A stretch of 64,000 nt of DNA from Sphaerulina vaccinii (GCA_022570795.1 JAKUDP010000010.1:620001-684000), one strand, 5' to 3'. Numbered from the stretch's first letter, positions 9,775-21,673 are shown. Made by a program: numbers and translations. Notes: a model not told the origin generated them from the sequence alone.

Positions 9775-11779
9775 ATGTGGCTCATCGAAGTTGTTACCAT
9801 GAAAATGGTCTACTTCATTGATGCCCGACAAGTTGAAGGCAGGTACGCTATTCTCTCGCATACTTGGGACAAGGAAGAAGTGTCTTTCAAGGATATGCAA
9901 TCCCAGAAGGCTAGCAAGATCGAGCAGGCCAAGAAATTGAAAGGCTATCAAAAGATTCAGTGGACCTGTCAGCGAGCAAAAGCCGATGGTCTTCAATATG
10001 CCTGGGTTGATACATGCTGTATCAACAAAGACAGCTCAGCTGAGCTGAGTGAGGCCATCAACTCCATGTATCAGTGGTACGAGAAGTCGGCGCTTTGCTA
10101 TGTGTACTTCATGGATTTGCAACCAAGTGAGAACCAGCAGAATCGAGCAGTACAGAGCGAGGCACTTGGAGCGAGGCCAGGCTACCGGTCACCTGCGGAC
10201 AAAGCATCACCTATCGAGCCACACAGCGATCTGGAGTCCTTCTACACGAAGGTCGCAAGGTGCCGGTGGTTCACGCGCGGGTGGACATTACAAGAGTTGC
10301 TCGCACCACGCAAGCTCCACTTCTTCGACGCTCAGTGGAACCTACGCATGTGGCTGCATAAGGACAATCGACAACACAATTCGCCGTATTGCTCAAGTTC
10401 TGGAAGCGATTACCGGTGTCGATCAAGATATGTTCGACATTGCTGGTAGGCCTCAGGACTATGCCATTGCGACACGACTCTCGTGGGCTTCTCGTCGGCA
10501 GACCACGCGACTAGAAGATCAAGCATACTGCATCCTTGGTCTGCTAAATGTGAATATGCCATTATTATATGGAGAAGGCGCGCGAGCTTTCACACGCCTA
10601 CAAGAAGAGCTGATACGAACATCTACAGACCTATCTCTGCTACGGTGGGAACCTTACAAGACCGATCAGATTCGACTTCTTCTCGCGCCGGATTGCTATT
10701 GCTACCGCAATGAAGGCAAAACCCGATATATTGGAGAGGAGGAGAACAAGAACGAGAACGTCAGACCTACGTCTATGACAAACGCAGGCTTACAGTTGAG
10801 CTTATTTGTGAGTTCCGATAAGTCAAGCGCGCTACTCGGTTATTCACATCAAGGACTCCAAGGGGCGAGATCTCGTGAACGTGTGTTCGTCCTAAATATT
10901 CGCGCAGTAAGGAAAGACGCTGGGATTCCAGGCGACGCCGGAGAAAGTAACACATTCGAAGTCATGCGGCATCCACGCAGTCGCCGCGACTGGACCGGGG
11001 ACGAGTACATGGACAAACGATAAGATTTTACCCCTCGAGACATCCTCTTGCTCAAGCATGGTGTCTGTGAGTATGTCTTCCTAGAGTTGAGTCCAGGTAT
11101 AGAAGTCATATGTGCTGGGGGCTGTGGGCCAGATTCTGCGCAACAAGATCACTTAGCTAGGTATGCAGAAGACTTGGAACTGGTAGCACCTCCGCACTCA
11201 TTCTCTAATGTCTACGAGCCGTTAACGTTCTTCATGATATACGATAGAGACAGCAGCGCTTCGAATATACTGGTCGTTGAGCTGAGCGAGTTTGACTGTA
11301 AATGGACTGGAAACATAGATTGGCACGGTGATTCAGTGTCAGCAAAGCTGTCGCGCGTCCGGGACATAATTTTTGAAAAGCGCTGGCGATCCGAGAATTG
11401 CTCGGACGTCTGGCATCTTGCTTCAGCAGAAGCATTCTGCGAAGCGACGCTACTTCGTCATTGGACTCGTGAGGCACAAATTGAAGAAAGTATGACAATC
11501 CTGCGCATCGGAAAGCGTAGACGACACGAGCGCGACTACTTTCACACCACCGACTACCAAGACTTGATTTTTCCATCAGTAGTCGCTGCTCACGAGGAGA
11601 AGACATCGCACTTCTCAGATGTTGTTCGTGATATCGTGGGCGAGGTCGAAAAGGAAGAAGAAGAGATGAGATTAGAGGTGAAGAGACAACGAGAAGAAAG
11701 CTGGGAAGAGCGAGCTACTAAGAGGTTCAAGCTGGGATCGCTGCTGGCCCTCACTAGCCAGGCGAGCAGCCTCAAGTAA
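9775..11779 (+). pseudogene. HET-domain protein, broken by a frameshift and an in-frame stop
   Basis: The start is a typical HET opening (MWLIEVVTMKMVYFIDARQV, then GRYAILSHTW). Further HET blocks follow: WVDTCCINK, SEAINSMYQWY, RCRWFTRGWTLQELLAP. The frame is lost near 10340-10375: the first frame ends in unrelated residues and TAG 10447-10449, while the expected continuation (IRRIAQVLEAITGVD, EDQAYCILGLLNVNMPLLYGEG) runs in the +1-shifted frame, with no intron large enough between them. That second frame then meets TAA at 11021-11023 and continues open in the same frame to 11779. HET proteins trigger incompatibility-type cell death in some fungi. The TAA could come from CAA by one C to T change. 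Alternative: an assembly indel, although neighbouring core genes are intact. Confidence 0.8.
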
Positions 11780-12314
11780 CGCGAGATCTCACTCTCATGT
11801 GTACGCCGACTCGACATGGAGTGGATCTGCGCATATCAGGAATCACACAATGCTTTCAAGTGCCACTTGCCCGCGTTAGACGGACGTCCAAATCAGTGAA
11901 ATCTGCCTCTCCTGAACAATATCAGTGTGTACACAGGCAACGGCCGCTTTGCAAGAGACATCAGACACTAAGCTAGTCACCCCTCTCCAGTGTCAAATCT
12001 GCCAGTACCTCGACGGCGAGTCGAGGCTGCTTGTAGTGGCATAGACTACGCAAGTCTGCAGAGGGCCGGCAACAATCATGCCCAGTGGCCCTCGGGCGAC
12101 AGTTTCGACTCTGCTGTTTACCCGGATCCCACTCTGCTCACCATGTAAAGTGCAACAACAGAAGCCACACAAGTACAGAGATGTGCTTGGCAAGACCACA
12201 CAACACAAGCTTGGGTCGGCAGTGACTCACGACGAACCTTCCACTTCGAGTACGAATACTCTTCCAGTCGTGGACAACGTTCATCTCGATTCACAACATC
12301 GGCAAATCGCAATA
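11780..12314. other. Intergenic between two broken genes
   Basis: About 535 bases without a recognisable gene, repeat or RNA. Confidence 0.4.
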
Positions 12315-13246
12315 ATGCACGCCCTCACAGATTTGCTGACGCACTACCCAATCCTGACCAGTCTGAGCTCTTACATATCGACTCTCGACCTATACCACCT
12401 CGCCTCAGCCAATCGCGACTGCCGCTCGCACATCCAGCCTTCACAAGCCAGATTCGATGCTCTGAAAAGAAGCTCCCTTTGTGATGAAGAGGTCTGGCGA
12501 TGAGACACTCCTTTACTGGTCCATACTGGCTAGCGGAAAGCTCAATGAGGTGGGGTGGCAGACGCGAGAACACCGAGGATACGCCTATCGAGGTTCGACT
12601 CTGGAACAAGATTTGTGACGAGACTGGCGCTCTTCCATGCATCAAATGCAATATCAACATCTGCGAAGAATGCCGCTACTACCCACGGGAACGACCAGAA
12701 CACCATGACCGGCGACCACACTTGAACTCATGTTTCATGACAGCCAACATCTTCTGCTTATGTCCCGGCTGCGACTCTCGACTTGAGCAGGAACTTCAAG
12801 GCCAACACCTGAGCAAGACTTGTGACTGCGACATCTACAAACGCTGGATCTGCTGGGAGTGCCACAAGCAAGAGCTTGTAGGAACTGACCAGTACGAAGA
12901 GAACCATACCGTCTCGCACTACGAGGGCGCGCTCGACGAGCTTTCAGGGACGAAATGGCTGGAAGATCACTGTTCTGAACGTGAATTCTACTGTTTGTGC
13001 GGCGCGAATGTCCCTCATGAGACTAGACCTAGATGTTCGTGGTGCAAATGAAGACATATACCTGAGGGTGATTGGTACAGCGTTGAGGATCATCGAAAGG
13101 TACCATTCTTTGATGAGGATCCTTGTTATCCGGTGTATAAGACTACGCAGGTCAGAGGTGGCCCTACTACTTGTGTGAAGCCATATCCGAAGTTGGCGTA
13201 TGATGGACCTATTTGGGAGGTGCTTGACAAAGGAGATCGAGAGTAG
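12315..13246 (+). pseudogene. Fungal F-box-type zinc protein, probably inactivated
   Basis: Begins at ATG 12315 with an F-box-like helix pair (LSSYISTLDLYHLASANRDCR). The frame ends near 12500 and the conserved part resumes in another frame: EVRLWNKICDETGALPCIKC, CEECRYYPRE, CLCPGCD, CDCDIYKRWICWEC. This Cys-rich core is familiar from uncharacterised Dothideomycete proteins. The shift could be an intron, but candidate donors (GTGATG at 12481, GTCTGG at 12492) are poor. In-frame TGA at 13049-13051 follows RCSWCK, after which the same frame stays open to TAG 13244-13246 and reads IPEGDWYSVEDHRKVPFF, which looks like genuine protein. One CGA to TGA change would explain the stop. Function unknown; substrate recognition for ubiquitin ligase is only a guess. 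Confidence 0.65.
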
Positions 13247-13594
13247 ATAGAGTCGCTTGCAGTGAGGAGGAGCGACATGAATTCTTTTGCTCGATGATGG
13301 CCATGTAGAGGAGATTGTGGGTGACAAGTCGTCGGTGGTGATCAAGGAGAAGTAGAAGTGCAGTAGAACAGTCTAGCTAGCTTTGTTTGAGGCTCTGCGG
13401 ATGATTCCACTGTGCAGCTTCCATATGGTCATGTCATCGAAACGCTGACTACGCCTTCGCCTTCTACACATCTGCATCTCTCTCTTGTGCCTCTCAGTAT
13501 TCCTCTTACTACCCAGCGATCGTGTACTTCCTTGGTCAGTGTATGGCTTGGATCATTAGCTCAGAGACATAGGCACTCGCCACCACACATCGCC
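13247..13594. other. Promoter and 5'UTR region of the m-AAA protease gene
   Basis: About 350 bases. The protease frame is open for about 180 bases before its ATG, but that part lacks a conserved protein pattern and is taken as 5'UTR. Confidence 0.4.
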
Positions 13595-16324
13595 ATGTCT
13601 GGACTCCTCCGAAGACCGCAAGCGATTGCTCGATCATCTCGACAGTTACTCCAGGCTGCCTCGCTATCGCGCACATTGGCACAGCGACCAGCATCGCTAC
13701 CGAGACCATTATATGCGTACGCGCGGAGTCGACAATACTCAACGGAGAAGGATAGCAAGGATGGCAAAGATGTCGACAAGAAGTCTGGCGGAGCGGCAAA
13801 GGGCATGGAGAACCTCTACTCACAGCAGTCGCCACTATCATCAAATCAACAACAGCCCGGGAAGAAGCCAGAGGAGCCAGAAGATGATGGCAAGTCTAAG
13901 CTGACCGCAGCTGAGGAGAAGGCCCTCGAGGACACATTCGCTCTGGTGAAGAAGGGAATGCCTGCGTCCATGGCAGCCGACATCGACAAGGCGCTGCAAA
14001 AGATCAAGCGGGAAGGACTACCTGCGGAACTGCGCGAAACGATAGCAGAGGTGTCCAAGGAGGGCATGTCCCCAGCACGAGCTGCGAAGCTGTGGCGGTT
14101 GACCACGCACATTGCACGACAAACAGCAGAGGACATCGCCAACGAGAAGGACGCAGAACCACAGCAAAAGACGTCGGATGATCCAGGTCCAGCGGGAACC
14201 AAGAAAGATGGTGGCAAGAAGAAGAAGGATGGAGAATCACCATTCGGTGCTGTCAGAGAGATCAAATTCGACCTGTCTAACTTCCTGGTGTCTGCGTTCG
14301 TGGCCTACATGCTATACCGACTAGTGATGCCCACGGAGAACAGCAGAGAGATCACATGGCAGGAGTTCAGAAATACTTTCTTCGACAAGGGATTGGTAGA
14401 GAAGCTGGTTGTGATCAATGGCAACCGAGTTCGGGTCTCCCTACACCGCGAAAGCGTTGCGTCAATGTACCCAGAGTCACCGGCGGCGCAACAGGGCTTC
14501 TACTACTACTTCAGCATTGGTAGCGTCGAGGCTTTCGAGAGGAGAGTAGACGATGCACAAAACGAGCTGGGGATACCAAGTTCGGAGAGGATACCAGTCT
14601 CGTATCATGAAGAGGGCAGCTGGGCGAACCTCATACTCGGCTTTGGGCCAACTCTGCTCTTCATCGGTGCCATTGCATACATGTCGAGGCGAGCCGCGTC
14701 AGGTGGAGGTGGCGGTGGTGGAGGCATCTTCGGCATGGGCAAGAGCAGAGCGAAGAAGTTCAATCACGAGACGGACATCAAGGTAAAGTTCTCTGACGTC
14801 GCTGGTATGGATGAAGCAAAGACCGAGATCATGGAGTTTGTAGGCTTCTTGAAGGACCCGGCCAGATTCCAGAAGCTCGGTGCAAAGATCCCTCGTGGCG
14901 CCATCTTGTCGGGACCTCCAGGAACTGGTAAAACGCTTCTCGCCAAGGCTACAGCAGGAGAGAGTGGCGTGCCTTTCTTCTCTGTCTCAGGTTCCGAGTT
15001 CGTGGAAATGTTCGTTGGTGTTGGTCCCAGCCGTGTTCGAGATCTCTTTGCAAACGCTCGTAAGAATACGCCTTGCATCATCTTCATCGATGAGATCGAT
15101 GCGATTGGAAAAGCTCGTGCAAAGCAGTCTTTTGGTGGTGGTAATGACGAGCGCGAAAGCACACTCAACCAGATCCTGACGGAGATGGACGGCTTCAACA
15201 CATCAGAACAAGTGGTTGTGCTTGCTGGTACGAACAGAGCAGATGTCCTTGACAAGGCACTGATGCGCCCTGGACGTTTCGACAGACACATTGCCATCGA
15301 TAGACCCACCATGGAGGGCAGGAAGCAGATCTTTGGCGTTCACTTGAAGAGCATTGTCACAAACGAAGACATCGAGCATCTCAAGGGTCGTCTATCAGCC
15401 CTCACACCAGGCTTCGCAGGAGCTGATATTGCCAACTGTGTCAACGAAGCTGCACTTGTTGCCGCTCGTGCTGCAGCAGACTCAGTCACTATGAAGCACT
15501 TCGAGCAAGCCATTGAGCGTGTTATCGGAGGTCTCGAAAAGAAGTCGCTCGTCCTCACGCCCGAAGAGAAGAAGACAGTCGCATACCATGAAGCCGGACA
15601 CGCTATCTGCGGTTGGTACTTCCAATGGGCTGACCCACTTCTCAAAGTCAGCATCATCCCACGTGGCGCTGGCGCTCTGGGCTATGCACAGTACTTGCCA
15701 GGAGGTGGTAATGATGCAGTCCTTATGAACGTCAAGCAACTCATGGACCGCATGGCAATGACTCTTGGAGGCAGAGTGAGCGAAGAACTCCACTTTGACA
15801 CAGTCACATCGGGCGCTTCAGACGACTTCAACAAAGTCACACGCATGGCCACCGCCATGGTCACCAAATGGGGCATGTCGAATCTCGGATATATCTACTA
15901 CCCAGACAGCGGTGAAACGCAAGAAACACAACTGCAGAAGCCTTTCTCAGAACAAACAGCACAAAACATCGACGCGGAAGTGAAGCGCATCGTGAATGAA
16001 GCTTACAAGCAATGTCGACAACTCCTTGAAGAGAAGAAGACTGAAGTCGGCCTCGTCGCTGAGGAACTTCTCAAGAAAGAAATGATCGACCGCGATGATA
16101 TGGTACGATTACTGGGCAAGCGTCCTTGGGCTGATCCGGGAGAGTTCTCGAAGTACTTCTCTGGATCTGGGGATGGAGTGAAACAAGGTCCCTTGGGCCC
16201 TGCTCCCGGAGCGCCTTCAGACGGCGGCATCGGGGACGCAGGAGGTCCACCGCTTCCAGGTGCAGGACCGGGTCCGGCTGCGCCAGCACTATACAAGCAG
16301 GGCGATGTTAGCAGGAGGTGGTGA
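13595..16324 (+). CDS. Mitochondrial m-AAA protease subunit (Afg3/Yta12 family)
   Basis: Single exon, 909 residues from ATG 13595. The start is chosen because it opens a mitochondrial presequence (MSGLLRRPQAIARSSRQLL). Two membrane segments flank a short intermembrane domain: about residues 230-247 and 344-365. The AAA module has Walker A GPPGTGKT (440-447), Walker B IIFIDEID and the arginine finger region MRPGRFDR. The peptidase domain has the zinc motif HEAGH (665-669). Two N-terminal membrane segments place it in the m-AAA type, facing the matrix, which degrades unassembled inner-membrane proteins and processes bL32m. Whether it is the Afg3 or Yta12 paralogue cannot be decided here. The C-terminus is Gly/Pro-rich. 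It is intact although its neighbours on both sides are broken. Confidence 0.95.
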   Translation: MSGLLRRPQAIARSSRQLLQAASLSRTLAQRPASLPRPLYAYARSRQYSTEKDSKDGKDVDKKSGGAAKGMENLYSQQSPLSSNQQQPGKKPEEPEDDGKSKLTAAEEKALEDTFALVKKGMPASMAADIDKALQKIKREGLPAELRETIAEVSKEGMSPARAAKLWRLTTHIARQTAEDIANEKDAEPQQKTSDDPGPAGTKKDGGKKKKDGESPFGAVREIKFDLSNFLVSAFVAYMLYRLVMPTENSREITWQEFRNTFFDKGLVEKLVVINGNRVRVSLHRESVASMYPESPAAQQGFYYYFSIGSVEAFERRVDDAQNELGIPSSERIPVSYHEEGSWANLILGFGPTLLFIGAIAYMSRRAASGGGGGGGGIFGMGKSRAKKFNHETDIKVKFSDVAGMDEAKTEIMEFVGFLKDPARFQKLGAKIPRGAILSGPPGTGKTLLAKATAGESGVPFFSVSGSEFVEMFVGVGPSRVRDLFANARKNTPCIIFIDEIDAIGKARAKQSFGGGNDERESTLNQILTEMDGFNTSEQVVVLAGTNRADVLDKALMRPGRFDRHIAIDRPTMEGRKQIFGVHLKSIVTNEDIEHLKGRLSALTPGFAGADIANCVNEAALVAARAAADSVTMKHFEQAIERVIGGLEKKSLVLTPEEKKTVAYHEAGHAICGWYFQWADPLLKVSIIPRGAGALGYAQYLPGGGNDAVLMNVKQLMDRMAMTLGGRVSEELHFDTVTSGASDDFNKVTRMATAMVTKWGMSNLGYIYYPDSGETQETQLQKPFSEQTAQNIDAEVKRIVNEAYKQCRQLLEEKKTEVGLVAEELLKKEMIDRDDMVRLLGKRPWADPGEFSKYFSGSGDGVKQGPLGPAPGAPSDGGIGDAGGPPLPGAGPGPAAPALYKQGDVSRRW

Positions 16325-16591
16325 GCTGTTTCCGTTTGTACATACCGATTGAGGAGTTGATGCATGCGTGTTGTATACAGTAGGAAATGGAGAAAGAGGG
16401 CGCATGCATGAGCGGGACATCGTTATTAGAGAAAAGGTTGCATGCATAGGCATGGCGTTTTAAGGCGCTCACTGACTGGCTGGCTGGCTGTAGATAGGCA
16501 CTACAGCATATACTCCGCTACATCAACAATTCCAACACAATACATGATCGTTGAATACAAGTGGTGGCAGTATAAACTCTGTTTGCATTGC

Positions 16592-17740
16592 CTATTGTCC
16601 TTTTAACCCATTCAAGCAAAGCTGCCTCAACCTCTTCCTTTTCAATAACTCCGCAGCTCCCAGCGCACCTGCACCTGCAAATATGGGATCCACATCATCA
16701 TGCAACCAATTCACATTCTCATGCCCTAGAACTTGATACACAATTTCCACCAAGACTGCCTGAAACTGCACATCTGTACATCTGTCCCCATAGAGAATCG
16801 CGGTCCGAGGTATTAGACCTGGATGCTCGAGTAACGCACTACGAATAAATCCTCGTACACTATCCCGGTAGTAAGCCCTTTGCTGCTCGTCGGCATTGGT
16901 AGAAGGCCTCGAATGATATCCCAAGGAGTAGTTGTTGTACGTGTATGACTGGAGATCATAGACGCTAGTAGTCTCCTCTGTCAAGACAATTTCGATGCCA
17001 TGTGAATAGTAAGCCACGAGAAGATACGTGTCCTTTGGCAAGTTTTGGTGTTTCTCGCACTCACAATCTTCTTCGCTTGTCCAGGGTTGACAGAGTCCTA
17101 AACCATGACCTGCGAGGACTGCGTGCGAGGCATGTATGTCGCCGCTAGCGCCCTCTAGGGAGGAGATGGTTGCGATTTTCGCAAAGGCCTGACTCATAAT
17201 GTCGGTGCCGATGTTGTTGGTTGCGAGGCCTGGGACGTAGGGATAGGAGAGTGTTGCTGCCTGGAAATAGTTTCGAGTCTTTTCAATCGAGGCGCTTATC
17301 AGTTTGGAAAACACCTTGGAAATGTTTGAGATTTCTTCTGCTCCAACGTGGTAATTGGAGTCGCTTCAAAGATGGGACATGGTATGTCTGTACGCCTCAT
17401 TGCCTTCGAGGAAGAATATGGGACCATTAGTTGTGGCTTCTGTGCCACGTTCGCAGCTGAATGCTGATGTGCTATTTCGTTCACGTCAACTATAAAAGCT
17501 TCAGCGGATTGTCTTTTGAGAACACTCACGCATATGATGGTGTCAGTTCGAATCCTATACCACAAAACCATAGCTGACCGGGGATTAGTAGGATGCGTTT
17601 GAGGGCGTCATTCACGTAGTATACGAGAGCTATCGACGTGCAGATTACGAATAGTAACCCAATTTGCAGAGCTCTGCGCGAGGACGGACAATATCGAGTC
17701 GCCACTGTGGAAGCACCGTGGGCTATGCGCACAGTGACGA
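16592..17740 (-). pseudogene. Actin/Hsp70-like ATPase-domain protein, degenerate
   Basis: The C-terminal block (17338-16592, minus) is open and reads AVLAGHGLGLC, YYRDSVRGFIRSALL, FAGAGALGAAELLKR, the pattern of a common uncharacterised fungal family with an actin/Hsp70-type fold and one N-terminal membrane segment. Upstream pieces fall in three frames: LLFVICTSIALVYYV plus FCGIGFELTPSYA ending at 17530; VSVLKRQSAEAFIV directly after it but one base out of frame; then FFLEGNEAYRHTMSHL, which hits TGA at 17366-17368 and continues as SDSNYHVGAEEISNISKVF. No ATG precedes the first piece in its frame. A GTACAG donor at 17393 with GCAG at 17338 could remove the TGA but would also remove conserved residues. 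I call it a relic with two frameshifts and a stop. Confidence 0.65.
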
Positions 17741-18468
17741 AGGACGTATAGCTTAGGTGCGTGTATCAGAAGGTGCCTTGACTCCTGAAAGCGGTTCATC
17801 TGCGTAGCCAAGTGGTGGGGCTGTATCTGAGGTTCGACGTTGGGCTCGGCGCAGATGGCAGAATCCATAGATGCGAGGGCGATATTTCTGCTTTCACGTT
17901 GTCCTTTCTCTTTTGATGACCTGACATACTTGGGCACTGTATGCTTTGAGTGTGCTCTGGCAACCACTCTTCGTGTGACCAGTTCGACCGCTCGTGTCAC
18001 GTGCGTATCGTGTCACATATTCGTGGTTCGCGATCGTGTGCATGCTCTGCTCTCTGCACTCAAAGAAGACATATGTGATTGCTGTTTCCAGTGGAGAGAT
18101 GAAGTCCGACAAGGATAGCTGCTTGCCCTTTTGAGTGACAACTGAACACTTTGGGATTCGGGCCGTTGACTTCACGGCACGAATGCGAGGACGCAGTCTC
18201 TGAGGATTGACTCGACATCTCGTACGAGCCTGGTATCTCGTCTACACACATGCAATAGTTGAGTAGAGTTATAGCTCGAGCCATTACATCCTTCCTTTCG
18301 CAGCCTTGCTCGCTCGGTTTCGTTCCGAGTTTCAAGGGAACACCCATAGATGCAACTCGCACCGCCACCGATCGTTACATCGTAACAAATGCGCTTCGCT
18401 ATGCTCGGAAGCATCTTAAGATCGCTTAGAAGATTCAAACACAGATAGAATGAGTCCAGGAAAACCGA
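17741..18468. other. Intergenic
   Basis: About 730 bases. An open minus-strand stretch at about 17860-17740 could be the displaced N-terminus of the actin-like relic, but it has no family character. Nothing else recognised. Confidence 0.35.
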
Positions 18469-21400
18469 TCATTGCTGTTGTTGCTGCGGTGGCGGACCCA
18501 TGGAACCAGTATGTTGTTGGTCAGGCGCAAAGCCACCGCCGCCAGCAGACGACATCGGATCGAACGACATCGGCCCTGGCGTAAATGATCCCAATCCAAG
18601 ACCTTCTGCCCAGTCCCTACAAGACATATTAGTACACTTCCAAGTCGCAGGTCTGCCTGGGTCACTTACCATTCCAGAGTCATGGGCATCTGCCACAAGT
18701 CCTGCGGCACGAAAGGTTGCTGAAACGCTCCAGCAGCATTCGGTCCAGGTATGCCATTATTAGGATCGAAAGGCATGCCGAAGTCTGGACCAGATGTTTG
18801 CTGGGGCGAGAAGCCTGTATGATGAGGGAAGTTGGCGTCCATAGGTGAAGGCCCAGATGAGAATTGCTGATGTGGGCTACCATTGGGCCCAAACTCCATG
18901 TTGTTCATGTTTTGTGCAAATTGTAGAGCATTGAAAGGTCCCGCCGCAGAGTGAGGTTGTTGCGAGGGCATGTAGTTGCTTTGTTGATGATGCTGCTGTT
19001 GCTGGTTCAGGCTCGTGTTCTGCAGACGTGGCGTGGGATTGCTGATCGAGCGTTGTCCTCCTTGGTACTCGGGTCCAGATCCTCCGGGCGGACTGCCGCC
19101 CCAACTTCGAGGACTGTTGGCTGGATTGCTACCCGCTTGGCTTCCAGCTACAGAGGCCCGTAAGCTGGGCGTTTGTACAGGTCTTCGATATGAGGCTTGT
19201 GTTTCGACCTGTATTTGTTCCAGGCTCTTTCCGTCTTCGATGCCTTGCGCCACTTCGCCATTGACTCTTTCTTTGAGTGCCTTTTCTCGTTCGCGCTCGG
19301 CTTGCTTTCGTTTGCCGCGTCCGCGCATTTCACGTTCTGCTTTGTCGAGTGCTACGCGGGCTATTCGTTCGAATTCGGCACATACAGAAAGCATTCGGCG
19401 AACGTTGCCATTCGATTCTGGGATATCGCGCTCGAGCATTGTCAAGAACGACACGACGCTGCTCATAAGCTTCAGATCTGTTCTCGCTCTGGCATCCTGA
19501 GGGTTCTGCAGGATGTTGGCGAAGAGCGTGACCAGTGAAGAGACTGGGTAGTAGAGGACGAGCCTATAACACTAGGTCAGTATAGGGTAAAGCCTTCCTA
19601 TGCATACTCAACTCACCAGACACAAGCATAGTCGCCTTGCGGGATATATCTGATTAGTCCTATGCTTGTTCTTGCTGCGTTCACGCAAAGTGCTGCGCTC
19701 ATAAAGACTCTAGGGTTCAGCGGTCGTGCATTGAGTCCTTGAACAGCATAATCACTCAGCCGACTCGTCCAATATCCGTGGTGTACACTCATCCTGTGTA
19801 TCGTCGTCAAGCAATTGTAGTATGCGAAATGCAGTACCACGACATGCAATATCAGTGGAGTATGAGCCGCCTTGATCTCGTGCTCCGGCCGGAAGTCAAT
19901 GGGTATACTGTCTTTCCACTCTTCCAGCGCTGCATCAAGCTCTCCTATCGTGTTCAACAGCTCGCCATCACTTTGCCGGCTAGCTTTCACCGAGTAGAGT
20001 CGCTTATACACATTCGACTGAATTTGCGCAAACTGGCACATCAGTCGGAACAGGTTCATCGTGCTACCTTGCACAAGAGGCACACTGCCAACGTTATCAG
20101 GTGGATTTTCTGCCGGCAGATCCACATTCATATCGTCGTCATCTTGCGCCGGCGGTCGTCCGGAACGTAAGCATATGTCCTTGTCCAGAAGGTATGCGAT
20201 CCAGAAGACGCGCTTGCGCTGTTCGTTCTCAACATCGTTGAGATTAAAACCGGATCCACGCTTGTGCAGTCCTATTGAATGCGCCAGCCTGATAGCAGCT
20301 GCGACCAAGAAGAAGCTTGGTTGTGGGTTCGGTGTTCCTTGCAAGAAGAGCGCCATGCCCAGTAGTGCTTGAACAGATAGCAAGTCAGTATTGCGCATCG
20401 TCAGCTCCGACATTACGGCCATGGCATTCTTCAAATATGCCCAGGCAACCTCATCTTCCTCTTGTCCGACAACGTTGCTCATCACTCGCAGTCTATGTCC
20501 AATCGCAAGCGCCACGTTCAAGCTAGCCCACCAGCCTGACCCATCGTACGGTTCTAATGAGTAGTGTTTGTCGACCAGATGCATGAACGTGGGTTCGTGG
20601 AAAAGCGGAAACATGCAATTGAAGTTCTCGAAATAGTCCTTGAGCAGCGCATAGCACTCTTGTCGACCAGGTAGAGGCTTGAATATTCGTCTCTGGAAGA
20701 GGTCGTTGAACACTTCTGGCTTCCAGTGATCCCATCCATGTTTGTCCTCGGATGAGGCATGTGCGATCATAGATTGAAAGCTGGTGTCGCCAGTCTTTTC
20801 ATTCACCCATTGGATACCCTTCGGACTGAATATGCTAAAGCCGGATGAAGATCCTATGTAGCGTGTCTCACCACAGTTATTAGTGATCAGGCTGCACATC
20901 TGATCTGCCAGCGCATCTACCTCTTTGGCCTCTTTTCTGAAGACATCTGTTGAATCCTTGGCCGGATCAGGTGAGGTAGATTTACTATTACCATTGAGTG
21001 TCGCCGTGCTCGCAACTCGTGGCAAGGTCGTGCTGTCTGATGAGTCATTCTGCACTGGTGTGTTTCCCTCTTTGCTATTGCCTCCGCTACCTTGCCGGTT
21101 GGAAGAGTGTTGGGACTGCGGACTGGCAGCATTACTCTTAGTTGTGCGTGTTTGTTCAGCCAATCTCTTCTCTAGCGTCCCGAGATCTGTTCGCCCTCCG
21201 TCGTCTTCTGCTAGTAGTCCAGATAATCTCAATAGGTTCTCCATACGCCCAAGCCTGTTCTCCAGTCCTTCAATGTATTTGGCGCCTTTCGGTGGGGCGC
21301 GCTTCTTCTCGACATGTGTGAATATGCATTCCGTCTTGTAGTTCTCGCAGTGGCTACACTTCGGCATCTTGCCGTCGCACTTGATCTTCTTCTTTCGACA

Positions 21401-21673
21401 CATATCGCAAGCCCTCGCAATTCTCCTTCTTTTCGGGTCCCTCTGGTCGCCTCCTTCGTTGTCGTTCTCTGCGTTGGCATCGTCGCCATTAGCTTCCTGG
21501 TCGTAGTCGCCATAGTCCATGTCGCCCTGGAACCAATGCGCGCCATTCGAGCCACCTGGCATGTTGGCCATGTTGGGCGAGGCGTCGAATGCTCCTCCAG
21601 CGCTGTACAATGGAAGTCCAGCGGGGGCGATGCTGTTGGTGCGGGCAGCGTCGTTTGGATGCGCGGGATTCAT
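18469..21673 (-). CDS. Zn(II)2Cys6 transcription factor with fungal_trans domain
   Basis: Exons (minus) 21673-19617, 19563-18670 and 18616-18469, with two 53-bp GT-AG introns, giving 1032 residues. The start is the first in-frame ATG (MNPAHPNDAARTNS). Residues about 85-125 hold the binuclear zinc cluster ACDMCRKKKIKCD, then C-x2-C and C, preceded by KRRR and followed by a linker and a short coiled coil (IEGLENRLGRMENLL). The middle (about 330-640) is a fungal_trans domain, including RKRVFWIAYLLDKDICLRSGRPP. The C-terminal 250 residues are Gln/Asn/Pro/Gly-rich, typical of an activation region. It is a nuclear DNA-binding regulator. Target genes cannot be read from the sequence, and no metabolic cluster is evident around it. 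Confidence 0.93.

Noticed and set aside
17490..17529. 40-bp intron (GTGAGT to TATAG) in the actin-like relic
   Set aside because: Splicing it produces an immediate in-frame TGA and removes the conserved VSVLKRQ block.
17531..17570. tRNA-like B-box (GTTCGAATCC) near 17550
   Set aside because: No matching A-box or cloverleaf; the sequence lies in the conserved FELTPSYA part of the actin-like relic.
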